Shown piece by piece: positions 46,868 to 55,495 of a DNA stretch of 64,000 bases. The notes below the pieces were generated by a model. The model was not told the origin of the DNA and did no database searches. It saw nothing but the letters and a program-made list of their open reading frames with translations. How positions within the stretch are numbered: position 1 is the stretch's first letter; every line of letters starts with the position of its first letter. Position numbers and translations under genes: made by a program. Location: positions 224,107 through 288,106 of the forward strand of contig NZ_JALHLE010000007.1 of NCBI RefSeq assembly GCF_022832385.1, written 5' to 3'. Origin of the DNA: Novosphingobium album (ex Hu et al. 2023) (GTDB lineage: Bacteria > Pseudomonadota > Alphaproteobacteria > Sphingomonadales > Sphingomonadaceae).

Positions 46868-48166
46868 ATGGATGTGCAAGAGCTTTACGCAGCTAAACTG
46901 ATGTCCGCCGAAGCGGCATCCCAACTGGTTCCGTCCGGCAGCCATGTAGCCATGGGCATGGCCGTGGCAGAACCGCCCGCCCTGCTCGCTGCGCTCGCGC
47001 AGCGAGTGGATGCGGGCAGCCTCTCCGGCATGCGGCTGTGGTATTTCCACTCGATGGCCCATGCCGCCAAAAGCGTGCTGCGCCGCGATCTGCTGGGCCG
47101 GGTGCGCCCGCATTGCATGTTCCTGAGCAGTGTCGAGCGTTCGCTGATGAAAGCCGATCCCTCGGTCAGCGAGGAAATGATCGACTTCGTGCCGACCGCC
47201 TTCAGTGCCTCGCCGCAACTGCTGCGCGAAGAGGTCGAGCTGGATACCTGCGTGACCATGGTCTCGCCGATGGGCAAGCATGGTTATTTCACCTTCGGCA
47301 CCGCGAACGACTATACCTCGGTCGCGGCCCGCGCGGCGAAACGCCTGATCGTGGAGGTCAATCCGCTGATGCCGCGCGTGTTCGGCGAATCGCCATTGCA
47401 TGTCTCTGAAGTCGACGCGATCGTCGAGAACCGCTCGCCATTGATCGAAGTGGGCGAGCATCCCGCCGCGGCCGAGGACGAGGCCATCGCAGAGATCGTC
47501 GCGGGCATGATCGACGACGGCGCCTGCCTGCAGATGGGCATCGGCAACCTGCCGATCGAGGTCTGCAAGCGCCTGACCACACGCAAGGACCTTGGCATCC
47601 ACACCGAACTGCTCACCCCGTCCTTTGCCGGACTGATGCATTGCGGCGCCGTCAACAACCGCCGCAAGGCGACGTTCCCGGGACGTTCGGTCTTCACGTT
47701 CGCAATGGGCGACACCGCCTTCTACGAATGGCTGGACGACAATCAGGCGGTCTATTCGCTGCCGGTCGACGTGGTGAACGATCCGCGCCACATCGCCAAG
47801 AACGACAATGTCGTCTCGGTCAACGCGACGCTGCAGATGGACTTGTCCGGCGCCTGCAATTCCGAACACATGCTGGGGCACCAGTATTCGGGCTCGGGCG
47901 GCCAGCTCGATTTCGTGCGCGGTGCCAATGCCTCAAAAGGCGGCATCTCGATCATCGCCTGCCGCTCGACTGCCAAGGACGGCGCCGTCAGCCGCATCGT
48001 CCCCAAGCTCGAAGGCCCGGTGACTACACCGCGCAACGACGTGCACTGGATCGTCACCGAATTCGGCGCGGCGAACCTGCGCGGAAAATCCCTGCGCGAA
48101 CGCGCCGAGGCGATGATCAATCTCGCGCATCCCCGGTTCCGGGACGAGCTGGCGAAGGCCCTCTGA
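46868..48166 (+). CDS. Acetyl-CoA hydrolase/transferase-family CoA-transferase
   Basis: A 432-residue class I CoA-transferase (4-hydroxybutyrate CoA-transferase-like). The thioester-forming Glu is kept as Glu247 in DLGIHTELLT, unlike the homologue at 14142-15413. Other family motifs are CLQMGIGNLPIEV, VVSVNATLQMDLSGACNSEH and YSGSGGQLDFVRGANASKGG. The ATG at 46868 has GAGG upstream and is preferred to the GTG at 46850. It stands alone between katG and a GIY-YIG gene; the acyl donor/acceptor is unknown. Confidence 0.92.
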   Translation: MDVQELYAAKLMSAEAASQLVPSGSHVAMGMAVAEPPALLAALAQRVDAGSLSGMRLWYFHSMAHAAKSVLRRDLLGRVRPHCMFLSSVERSLMKADPSVSEEMIDFVPTAFSASPQLLREEVELDTCVTMVSPMGKHGYFTFGTANDYTSVAARAAKRLIVEVNPLMPRVFGESPLHVSEVDAIVENRSPLIEVGEHPAAAEDEAIAEIVAGMIDDGACLQMGIGNLPIEVCKRLTTRKDLGIHTELLTPSFAGLMHCGAVNNRRKATFPGRSVFTFAMGDTAFYEWLDDNQAVYSLPVDVVNDPRHIAKNDNVVSVNATLQMDLSGACNSEHMLGHQYSGSGGQLDFVRGANASKGGISIIACRSTAKDGAVSRIVPKLEGPVTTPRNDVHWIVTEFGAANLRGKSLRERAEAMINLAHPRFRDELAKAL

Positions 48167-48169
48167 CCC

Positions 48170-48505
48170 TCAGATCCGCGTAGCGCCGAGCCGCCCCGTC
48201 CAGTGTTCGTGGCACGCCTTTAGTTCGCGATCGAGCCCAAGACCCAGCTTTTCGGGATCGAGCACTTCAAGCAGCTCGAACACGAAGCTGTCCGCACCGT
48301 GCGCATTCCATGCCGCCTGCAGCGAGCGGTGTGGGTTGCCGCCCTGCCGCAGCGTGAAGAACACGCGATTGGGGACCGTCGAAAGGTCGGGCGCCCGCCC
48401 GGCCCAAACTTCTCCACTCGCCGTGCACCGGATCGCAAAGATGCCGGGCTCGACCTTGCGTTCGCGATATTCGGCAAGCGCCGCCTTGCGCTGGGTTCTG
48501 TCCAT
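48170..48505 (-). CDS. GIY-YIG nuclease-family protein
   Basis: The 111-residue protein begins with a basic helix (MDRTQRKAALAEYRERKV), followed by PGIFAIRCTASGEVWAGRAP. That segment aligns with the GIY...YIG strands in degenerate form (GIF...VWAG), then the Arg/Asn-containing NRVFFTLRQGGNPHRSLQ and a FVFELLEVLDPE segment. Because the Tyr residues are substituted, nuclease activity is uncertain. It is divergent from the DUF2239 gene across a 98-base promoter with repeated operator-like sites. Confidence 0.82.
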   Translation of the reverse strand: MDRTQRKAALAEYRERKVEPGIFAIRCTASGEVWAGRAPDLSTVPNRVFFTLRQGGNPHRSLQAAWNAHGADSFVFELLEVLDPEKLGLGLDRELKACHEHWTGRLGATRI

Positions 48506-48533
48506 ACGTCACTCGAATCCATCTTCTGTTATT

Positions 48534-48580
48534 TTTACCCGGATAAATTGACTCGCACCAAAAATCAATTTACCCGGATA
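48534..48580. promoter_or_regulatory. Paired TTTACCCGGATA sites in divergent promoter
   Basis: Two exact 12-base copies of TTTACCCGGATA start at 48534 and 48569 (35 bases apart). Between them AAATTGA and TCAATTT form an inverted repeat. Each copy holds the near-palindrome TACCCGGATA. The region is AT-rich within otherwise high-GC DNA and lies between the divergent GIY-YIG and DUF2239 genes, which fits operator pairs for a dimeric repressor controlling both. Confidence 0.65.
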
Positions 48581-48603
48581 TAACTTCTTTTGGAACGCAC
48601 CTC

Positions 48604-49137
48604 ATGACCGGCCCATGCACTGCCTTTCTGGACAACAAGCGTATCGCACGAGGCGCGCCAGGCGAGCTTGCTGCTGCCTTGCGCGGCCGGGAAGCGGGTG
48701 TACTGGTGTTCGACGACGCCACCGGCAAAGTTGTCGACCTTGACTGGCGGGAGACCGCGGTGCCGCCCCCTGGACCCGCTCAGGCACGCAAGCGGGGGCG
48801 CCCCAAGCTGGGGGTCGTTCCCCGCGAGGTCACGCTGCTGCCCCGGCACTGGGACTGGCTCGGCCAGCAACCCGGCGGCGCCTCGCAGGCGCTGCGGCGC
48901 CTCATCGACGAAGCCCGCAAGGCCGATCAGGGGCGCGTTACGCGCCGCGCCGCGCAGGACCGCGCCTATCGTTTCATGTCCGCCATGGCTGGCGATTTCC
49001 CGCACTTCGAACAGGCCTCGCGCCTGCTCTTCGCCGGGGACGCGCAAGGCCTCGCCGCCATCACCGCACAGTGGCCTGCCGACGTGCACGCCTACCTCAG
49101 CCAACTGCTCCAAGCCCCCGAAGGAGATACCCCGTGA
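48604..49137 (+). CDS. DUF2239 protein
   Basis: The 177-residue protein matches the DUF2239 family: start MTGPCTAFLDNKRIARG, then AGVLVFDDATGKVVDLDWR, a GRPKLGVVPREVTLLPRHWD core, and a helical segment with ALRRLIDEAR, AYRFMSAMAGDFPHFEQASR and LFAGD. The ARKRGRPKLG segment looks like an AT-hook (GRP flanked by basic residues), followed by a ribbon-helix-like PREVTLLPRHWDWL. A DNA-binding role, perhaps at the TTTACCCGGATA sites upstream, is my inference. It is followed by an overlapping SnoaL-like gene. Confidence 0.85.
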   Translation: MTGPCTAFLDNKRIARGAPGELAAALRGREAGVLVFDDATGKVVDLDWRETAVPPPGPAQARKRGRPKLGVVPREVTLLPRHWDWLGQQPGGASQALRRLIDEARKADQGRVTRRAAQDRAYRFMSAMAGDFPHFEQASRLLFAGDAQGLAAITAQWPADVHAYLSQLLQAPEGDTP

Positions 49138-49568
49138 GTACCCGCCAGACCCTCCTGACGGATTTCATCGAACGCGTCTGGAACAGGGGCGAAAGCGCGG
49201 CGGTGCCGGAATACCTTGCGCCGCTCTACACCATCCACCACGACCCCGGCGATCCCTGGGAAGGCCGCAGCCTCGATCAGGCAGGCTTCATCGAGCGGCT
49301 CGAATCCTCGCGCGCACCCTTCCCCGATCAGCGCTTCAACATCCTGCACATCAGCGAAAGCGGAAACTCGGTCATCATCGCCTGGACCTGGCTCGCCACC
49401 CATCGCGAGGCGGCTGCCGGCTTCCCGGCCAGCGGGCGGCAGATCGCGATGTCGGGCGCGAGCATTTACGATTTCGACGAGGCGGATCGCCTCACCGGAC
49501 ACTGGCAAGTGGCGGACCGGCTGGGCGTGTTCCAGCAACTGCAGGCGAATGCTGCCGCCAATAGGTAA
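49134..49568 (+). CDS. SnoaL-like / ester cyclase family protein
   Basis: The GTG at 49134 overlaps the DUF2239 stop and has AAGGAG seven bases upstream. The 144-residue product has the NTF2-like fold of SnoaL-type ester cyclases: TDFIERVWNRGESAAVPEYL, YTIHHDPGDPWEGR, PFPDQRFNILH, VIIAWTWLATHRE and the closing GHWQVADRLGVFQQL. The ligand is unknown. Being cotranscribed with a putative DNA-binding DUF2239 protein suggests a shared response, perhaps to a small-molecule ligand. Confidence 0.87.
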   Translation: MSTRQTLLTDFIERVWNRGESAAVPEYLAPLYTIHHDPGDPWEGRSLDQAGFIERLESSRAPFPDQRFNILHISESGNSVIIAWTWLATHREAAAGFPASGRQIAMSGASIYDFDEADRLTGHWQVADRLGVFQQLQANAAANR

Positions 49569-49701
49569 ACGTCTGACGCACAAAGCCAAAGGGAACCTGC
49601 GTAACCGGGACCTTCATCAAAACTAACCGGGCCCATGCGATTGCCCCCACATCGACGGCTCTTTCCGGCAGCCTTCGCCCCAAGAACAAGAAGGAGCACC
49701 G

Positions 49702-51027
49702 GTGACCCGCTTCCGCACGATCAACACCGCCAAGTCCATCGACACCGCCGATCAGACCTTCTGTACGATCATGCTGGTGGAGGACTCGGCGGCCATGGCG
49801 CTTATGCTCAAATCGCGCATCGAAGCCGAAACCACCAGCGAAGTGGAGTGGTGCAAGACTTACGCAGAAGCCTCGCAGGCGCTGGCCGACCATCGCCCCA
49901 GCCTTGCGGTCACGGGTATGAATCTGCCCGATGCCCCCGATGGCGAGATCATCGATCTGCTCGAGGAAGAGAACGTCCCGACCATCCTGTTCACCGCCAC
50001 GCTCAACCGCAAGACGCGCGAACGCGCCAGTGCGCCGCACATCGTCGACTATTTCATCAAGGATGCAAAGGACACGGTCGACCACATCACCCGCACCATC
50101 CAGCGGGTCACCAATGCCGCGGTCGCCTCGATCCTGATCGTGGACGACAGCGAAAGCGCCCGGCTGGTCCTTGCCGAGATCCTCAGCCTGCAGAACTACA
50201 AGATCTATCAGGCCGACTGCGGCGCGGCGGCGTTGGCTGCGCTCGAGGCGCATGACGACATCCAGCTCGTCATCACCGACTTCCACATGCCCGACATGGA
50301 CGGCCAGGAACTGACCCGTCGCATCCGGGCCGCCTATCCGCCCGAGCGGATGCGCATCATCGGTGTGTCAGCGAGCGCCGACCCCTACCTTTCGGCAGCA
50401 CTGCTCAAGGCCGGTGCCTCGGACTTCGTCTACCGCCCCTACATCGCCGAGGAAGTGAAGAGCCGCATTGCCGGCAACATCGAGACGCTGAACCAGATGC
50501 GGCGCCTCCAGTTCCTCGCGGAACGCGATTTCCTCAGTGGCATGTACAACCGCCGCGCCTTCTTCGAGCGGGCGCAGACCATGCTGACGCAAGTCGCCAG
50601 GAAGGGGGCTCCAGCCTCGCTTGCCATCATCGACATCGATGACTTCCGCAAGATCAACGACACCTATGGCCACGATGTCGGCGATCAGGTGGTACAGACC
50701 GTCGCCAAGGTCATTCACAATGTCCTCTCGCGCCACAAGAGCGTCTCGGCGCGCTTTGGCGGGGAAGAGTTCGTCGTGCTGCTGGCCGAGATGAGCAACG
50801 AAGCGGCTGTCGCCGTGGCCGAAGACCTGCGCCTTGCGATTTCGCAGGCCGTGATCCCCCACAACCAGACGAAGCTGCAGATCACCGCCTCGATCGGCGT
50901 CGCCGTTGCCCAGCCGGGCGAAACGCTCGCCAACAACCTCAACGCCGCCGACCAGATGCTCTACATGGCCAAGGAAAAAGGCCACGACCGCGTCTGCGCC
51001 GACGCCGAGTTCTACCGCACGGCATAA
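49702..51027 (+). CDS. PleD-like response regulator: REC-REC-GGDEF
   Basis: The GTG at 49702 has GGAG six bases upstream. The 441-residue product has two receiver domains and a GGDEF domain, as in PleD. The first receiver (LVEDSAAM onward) has Gly72 at the phospho-acceptor position (LAVTGMNLPD), so it cannot be phosphorylated there. The second (LIVDDSESA, LVITDFHMPDMDG) keeps Asp193. The cyclase active site is FGGEEFVVLL, and the I-site position reads RHKS rather than RxxD. Output should be c-di-GMP under control of receiver 2. No cognate kinase is in the window. Confidence 0.92.
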   Translation: MTRFRTINTAKSIDTADQTFCTIMLVEDSAAMALMLKSRIEAETTSEVEWCKTYAEASQALADHRPSLAVTGMNLPDAPDGEIIDLLEEENVPTILFTATLNRKTRERASAPHIVDYFIKDAKDTVDHITRTIQRVTNAAVASILIVDDSESARLVLAEILSLQNYKIYQADCGAAALAALEAHDDIQLVITDFHMPDMDGQELTRRIRAAYPPERMRIIGVSASADPYLSAALLKAGASDFVYRPYIAEEVKSRIAGNIETLNQMRRLQFLAERDFLSGMYNRRAFFERAQTMLTQVARKGAPASLAIIDIDDFRKINDTYGHDVGDQVVQTVAKVIHNVLSRHKSVSARFGGEEFVVLLAEMSNEAAVAVAEDLRLAISQAVIPHNQTKLQITASIGVAVAQPGETLANNLNAADQMLYMAKEKGHDRVCADAEFYRTA

Positions 51028-51055
51028 CCCTCCCCCTGCGGAGGAGGATCAGACC

Positions 51056-52315
51056 TTACGCCGCAGCGTCGAGCCCGTACGCGGTGTGCAGCACGCGCAC
51101 GGCCAGTTCGGTTTCGTCTGCATCGATCAGTACCGAAACCTTGATCTCGCTGGTGGAGATGGCCTGGATGTTGATAGCGCGGTCGGCCAGCGTCTTGAAC
51201 ATCGTGCTGGCCACCCCTGCGTGGCTGCGCATGCCCACGCCGACAACGCTGATCTTGGCCACATTGTCGTTAGAGATCAGGCGATAGAAACCGATCGCTT
51301 CCTTGCGCTCTTCCAGCATCGCCAGCGCGCGGGCGAGGTCGGACTGCGGCACCGTAAAAGTGACATCGGTCTCGCCCTTGTCCTTGGCGACGTTCTGGAT
51401 GATCATGTCCACGTTGATGTTCGCCTCGGCCAGCGGGGCAAAGATCGAAGCCACCGCACCCGGTCGGTCGGGCACGCGGGTGAGAGTAACCTTCGCCTCG
51501 TTCTTGTCGGCGGCGATACCGGTGATCAGCTGGCGTTCCATGTCGCTTCCTTCAAGTTCTTCGTCGCTGACGATCATCGTTCCGGGCAGGGTGTCTGCGG
51601 CAGGCGCGGTCTCGTCGATGAACGAGGAGAGCACCTGCACGCGCACGCCCTCCTTCATCGCAAGGCTGACCGAGCGGGTCTGCAGCACCTTGGAACCGAC
51701 CGAGGCCAGTTCGAGCATTTCTTCATAGGTGACCAGCGGCAGCTTGCGCGCCTTGGCCACGATGCGCGGGTCGGTGGTATAGACACCATCGACGTCGGTG
51801 TAGATGTCGCAGCGATCTGCCTTCACGGCAGCGGCGACCGCCACGGCCGAAGTGTCCGAACCGCCCCGGCCCAGTGTAGTCACACGGCCCTGGGGGGACA
51901 GCCCCTGGAAGCCTGGGATCACGGCGATTTCGCCCGCCGCCATCGAAGCAAGCAGCGCGCCGGAATCGATATCCTCGATGCGCGCCTTGGCATGCGCATC
52001 ATCAGTCTTGATGGGCATCTGCCAGCCCAGCCAGGAACGGGCCTTGCAGCCCATCGCCTGCAGCGTCAGCGCCAGCAGGCCTGACGTGACCTGCTCGCCC
52101 GAGGCCACGACGACGTCGTACTCGGCGGGATCGTAGAGCGCATTCGCCTCACGGCAGAAGTTGACGAGACGGTCGGTTTCGCCAGCCATGGCCGAAACCA
52201 CCACCGCGACTTCATGCCCGGCTTCCTGCTGGCGTTTGACGATCCCCGCCACGCGCCGGATGCGCTCGGATCCGGCCATCGAGGTGCCGCCGAATTTCAT
52301 CACGATACGTGCCAA
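51056..52315 (-). CDS. lysC: Aspartate kinase
   Basis: First step of Lys/Thr/Met synthesis, phosphorylating aspartate. The 419-residue product starts at a TTG (52315) giving M/L-ARIVMKFGGTSMAG, which is the usual aspartokinase start, with GGGAG ten bases upstream. It keeps GRGGSDTSAVAVAAAVKADR (ATP/Asp binding) and has two C-terminal ACT segments (VTLTRVPDRPGAVASIF and ISVVGVGMRSHAGVASTMF) for feedback control, probably by Lys and/or Thr. It diverges from ubiG. Confidence 0.97.
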   Translation of the reverse strand: MARIVMKFGGTSMAGSERIRRVAGIVKRQQEAGHEVAVVVSAMAGETDRLVNFCREANALYDPAEYDVVVASGEQVTSGLLALTLQAMGCKARSWLGWQMPIKTDDAHAKARIEDIDSGALLASMAAGEIAVIPGFQGLSPQGRVTTLGRGGSDTSAVAVAAAVKADRCDIYTDVDGVYTTDPRIVAKARKLPLVTYEEMLELASVGSKVLQTRSVSLAMKEGVRVQVLSSFIDETAPAADTLPGTMIVSDEELEGSDMERQLITGIAADKNEAKVTLTRVPDRPGAVASIFAPLAEANINVDMIIQNVAKDKGETDVTFTVPQSDLARALAMLEERKEAIGFYRLISNDNVAKISVVGVGMRSHAGVASTMFKTLADRAINIQAISTSEIKVSVLIDADETELAVRVLHTAYGLDAAA

Positions 52316-52410
52316 GGTGCCGGTGCTCCCTGTGTCGTTGGCCACGCGCCCGGCAGACAAACCGGAACGCGCGAGTGGATAAGAGTTCGGCGCGCTGTTA
52401 GGGACGAGTG

Positions 52411-53151
52411 ATGGACAATGCAACTGGCAGGGCAACAGAGACGATCGACCCCAGGGAAGCGGCGCATTTCGGTGCGCTGGCAGCCGATTGGTGGGATCCG
52501 GACGGCTCCTCGGCCATGCTGCACAAGCTCAACCCGGTGCGGCTTGCCTTCATCCGCGCCGCCATCGATTCGCATTTCGGCAGCGATTCGCGCGCTTTGC
52601 GCCCGCTTTCCGGCAAGCGCGCGCTCGATGCCGGATGCGGCGCCGGGCTGCTGTGCGAACCGCTCGCGCGGCTCGGCGCGCAGGTCACCGGCGTCGATGC
52701 CGCGCCCGAGAATATCGCGGCCGCCAAGGGCCATGCCGATGCAATGGGTCTGCCCATCGACTACCGGCAGGGCGAACTGGGCATGCTGGGCCTCTCCGGC
52801 TTCGATCTTGTATGCTCGCTCGAAGTGATCGAGCATGTCACCGACAAGGCCGCCTTTATGAGGAACCTCTCGGACGCTCTCGCGTTTGACGGCCTGATGA
52901 TCCTGTCCTGCCCCAACCGCACGCCCGCATCGCGCCTGCTTCTGGTCGAGGCAGCTGAGCGGCTCGGCAAAGTCCCGCGCGGCACGCATGACTGGAGCCA
53001 GTTCGTCACGCCCGAAGAGTTGGCGGAACTGGTCGCAGGCGCAGGCCTCGTGCCCGGCGCACCGAAGGGCATCAGTTGGTCGCCGACGCAGGGGCTTCAC
53101 CTCTCGGACGACCTGTCGCTCAACTACATCGTGACGGCCCGCAAGGCGTAA
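52411..53151 (+). CDS. ubiG: Ubiquinone biosynthesis O-methyltransferase UbiG
   Basis: Carries out both O-methylations in ubiquinone synthesis using SAM. The 246-residue product has FGALAADWWDPDGSSAMLHK near the start (the UbiG signature W-D-P region), the SAM-binding LDAGCGAGLLCEPLARLG, TGVDAAPENI, VCSLEVIEHV and GTHDWSQFVTPEEL. GTG at 52408 is also in frame, but the ATG at 52411 has better spacing to GGGACGA. A membrane protein gene follows by 13 bases. Confidence 0.96.
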   Translation: MDNATGRATETIDPREAAHFGALAADWWDPDGSSAMLHKLNPVRLAFIRAAIDSHFGSDSRALRPLSGKRALDAGCGAGLLCEPLARLGAQVTGVDAAPENIAAAKGHADAMGLPIDYRQGELGMLGLSGFDLVCSLEVIEHVTDKAAFMRNLSDALAFDGLMILSCPNRTPASRLLLVEAAERLGKVPRGTHDWSQFVTPEELAELVAGAGLVPGAPKGISWSPTQGLHLSDDLSLNYIVTARKA

Positions 53152-53164
53152 GAAGGGTCACGCC

Positions 53165-54379
53165 ATGGACGGTATGATCGATATCGCCATGGCTGTGGCC
53201 GGTCTTGCCATGGCCGCGCTCCTGTTCTGGCCCCGCGTCGCGCGTGCCAAGCTGTGGCGGGCGACCGTAACGCCGCTCGCTTCGATCATCGGCAGCGGGT
53301 TCCTGATCCTCGGCCCGATCCTGACCGACTCGTTCGGCACCTGGGGCATTCTCGCGATGGCCCTGCTGTGCCTCGTCGGCTACCTGTTCGGCGCCGCGAT
53401 CCGCTACAACATGGAGCGCATCGACGAGCCCGATCTCGACACCGTGACGGCCGACCGCATCGAATGGCTCTCAAGCTGGGCGCTCGCCTTCGCCTACGTG
53501 ATCTCGGTCGCCTACTACCTCAACCTGTTCGGCGCCTTCGCCGCGCGCATCTTCGGCGCGCCGTCCGAACTGCTCGGCCGCGAGATCACCACCGGGGCCT
53601 ATATGCTAATCCTGATCGCGGGGTTGACCAAAGGCTTCTCCCTGCTCGAACGGATGGAGCAGGCGACCGTCTCCATCAAGCTGATCGTCATTGCCGCACT
53701 GGTCGCGGCGCTGGCCGTTCACGCCGGAGTTGAATGGGATGGCCACCATCTCAAGGAAAGCGGCATGAAATTGGGGCCGATCGGGTCGATCCAGCTCCTG
53801 TTCGGACTGATCGTCACGGTGCAGGGTTTCGAGACCAGCCGCTATCTCGGCAGCCATTACAGCTCGGGCGTGAGGCAGGTCTCAATGCGGCTCTCGCAAT
53901 GGATCGCGACCGGTATCTACCTCGCCTATGTCGTACTTCTCGCGGTCAGCTTCGAAAGCGGAACCTTCGCGCTCGACGAGACAGCGATCATCGACCTGAT
54001 GCGCTCGGTTTCCGCCGTGCTCGGCCCGCTGCTGATCCTCGCCGCGCTGAGCGCGCAATTCAGCGCGGCAGTGGCCGATACCAATGGCACCGGCGGGCTG
54101 TTCGCGGAACTCACCAAGGGGCGGATCAGCCCGAAACTGACCTACCTCGGCCTTGTCGGCACCGGCCTTGCCCTGACCTGGCTCGCCGACGTCTTCGAAA
54201 TCATCAGCTACGCCAGCCGGGCCTTTGCGTTCTATTACGCGCTGCAATCGGCACTGGCCGCGATCCGCGCATGGGTCGGCGGCGCGCCCAAACGCCGGAA
54301 ACGGCGCTGCCTGGGCTTCGTGCTGCTGACTGTGCTCGGCCTTGCTGCAGCCGTGTTCGGCGCGCCGGTTGAGGGGTAG
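53165..54379 (+). CDS. Unassigned multi-spanning membrane protein, APC/LeuT-like
   Basis: The 404-residue protein has about 11-12 hydrophobic segments: for example FLILGPILTDSFGTW, WALAFAYVISVAYYLNLFG, AYMLILIAGLTKG and LGPLLILAALSAQFSAAVAD. The early GSGFLILGPIL and the broken helix in ISVAYYLNLFG recall LeuT/APC-type transporters, but I do not recognise a named family and no solute motif stands out. It has a Lys/Arg-rich C-terminal loop (PKRRKRRC). It sits between ubiG and a Rossmann oxidoreductase; a solute or ion transporter is possible. Confidence 0.75.
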   Translation: MDGMIDIAMAVAGLAMAALLFWPRVARAKLWRATVTPLASIIGSGFLILGPILTDSFGTWGILAMALLCLVGYLFGAAIRYNMERIDEPDLDTVTADRIEWLSSWALAFAYVISVAYYLNLFGAFAARIFGAPSELLGREITTGAYMLILIAGLTKGFSLLERMEQATVSIKLIVIAALVAALAVHAGVEWDGHHLKESGMKLGPIGSIQLLFGLIVTVQGFETSRYLGSHYSSGVRQVSMRLSQWIATGIYLAYVVLLAVSFESGTFALDETAIIDLMRSVSAVLGPLLILAALSAQFSAAVADTNGTGGLFAELTKGRISPKLTYLGLVGTGLALTWLADVFEIISYASRAFAFYYALQSALAAIRAWVGGAPKRRKRRCLGFVLLTVLGLAAAVFGAPVEG

Positions 54380-54445
54380 TACCCGCCTGGGAACTACCGG
54401 TTCGCCCGCCTTCGCATGACACTCTCTCCAAAAGGGAGAGAGACA

Positions 54446-55495
54446 ATGGACAAGCTGCGCGTCATCCAGTGGACCACCGGCAAGGTCGGCAAACATGCGC
54501 TGCGGGCGATCCTCGACGATCCGCGCCTTGAACTGGCGGGGTGCTATGCCTGGTCCGAAGACAAGAAAGGGCAGGACGCAGGCGACCTGTGCGGGCGTCC
54601 GAAAACCGGGATCACGGCGACCAACGACATCGAGACACTAATCGCGCTGGGTGCAGACACGGTGCTCTACACCCCGTTCGAAGCGGATCTGGAGCAGGCT
54701 ATCCGGCTGCTCGAAAGCGGGCTGGATGTGGTATCCACCAACCTCTTCCTCAATCTGGGCGGTATTCGCGGCGAAGTGAAGGACCGCCTGGAAGCCGCCT
54801 GCGCGAAAGGCAACAGCTCGCTCTACATCACCGGTATCAATCCCGGCTGGATCAACTCGGTGATGGCCAGCATGACCGCTATCTGCCGCGACGTCGAAAG
54901 CGTCTCGATCACCGAATCGGCCGACTGCTCGGTCTATGAATCGGTGGAGACCTGGAGCTTCCTCGGCATGGGCGAACCGGGCGGCGCAACCGGGGAACTG
55001 ATGGGCCGCGCGGAGGCCTGGCTCATCTTGTTCCGTGATGCCGTAGAACGGATCGGCGCAGCGCTGGGTCTCGCCTTCGACGAAATCGAATTCTTCTGTG
55101 AATACGCCACCGCCGCCGAAAAAGTCGATCTCGGCTGGTTCTGCATGGAGAAAGGCACCAACGCGGCGCTGCGCGGCGGCTGGAACGGCAAGGTGAACGG
55201 CAAAACCGCTGTCAACATCACGGTGATCTGGTATCTCACCAAGACGCTCGCCGAAGGCTGGGACATCGACGACGACCAGTACCGCCTTACAGTGCAGGGC
55301 GAACCCAGCATCGACATGCGCATGCGACTGATTCCCGCCGAACACTGGAAAAACCACGACTGGGACATCATGACCGCGCTGCCCGCGGTATCCGCCGTTC
55401 CGCAGATCAAGGCCGCACGTGCAGGCGTGCTCGGTCTACTCGACGTCGGGCTGCCGGTGGCCCCCATGGGCGAATGGATCAGGGCGCGAAGCTGA
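54446..55495 (+). CDS. NAD(P)H-dependent amine dehydrogenase-family (DapB-like) oxidoreductase
   Basis: The start at 54446 follows GGGAGAGAG. The 349-residue protein has the N-terminal Rossmann motif WTTGKVGKHALRAILDDP and a dihydrodipicolinate-reductase-like body, including SGLDVVSTNLFLN, ITGINPGWINSVMASMTAIC and ITESADCSVYESVETWSFLG. Relatives include 2,4-diaminopentanoate dehydrogenase, but also many of unknown function in lipid and steroid catabolic loci. It overlaps the NadR-like gene tail to tail by 17 bases. Confidence 0.85.
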   Translation: MDKLRVIQWTTGKVGKHALRAILDDPRLELAGCYAWSEDKKGQDAGDLCGRPKTGITATNDIETLIALGADTVLYTPFEADLEQAIRLLESGLDVVSTNLFLNLGGIRGEVKDRLEAACAKGNSSLYITGINPGWINSVMASMTAICRDVESVSITESADCSVYESVETWSFLGMGEPGGATGELMGRAEAWLILFRDAVERIGAALGLAFDEIEFFCEYATAAEKVDLGWFCMEKGTNAALRGGWNGKVNGKTAVNITVIWYLTKTLAEGWDIDDDQYRLTVQGEPSIDMRMRLIPAEHWKNHDWDIMTALPAVSAVPQIKAARAGVLGLLDVGLPVAPMGEWIRARS

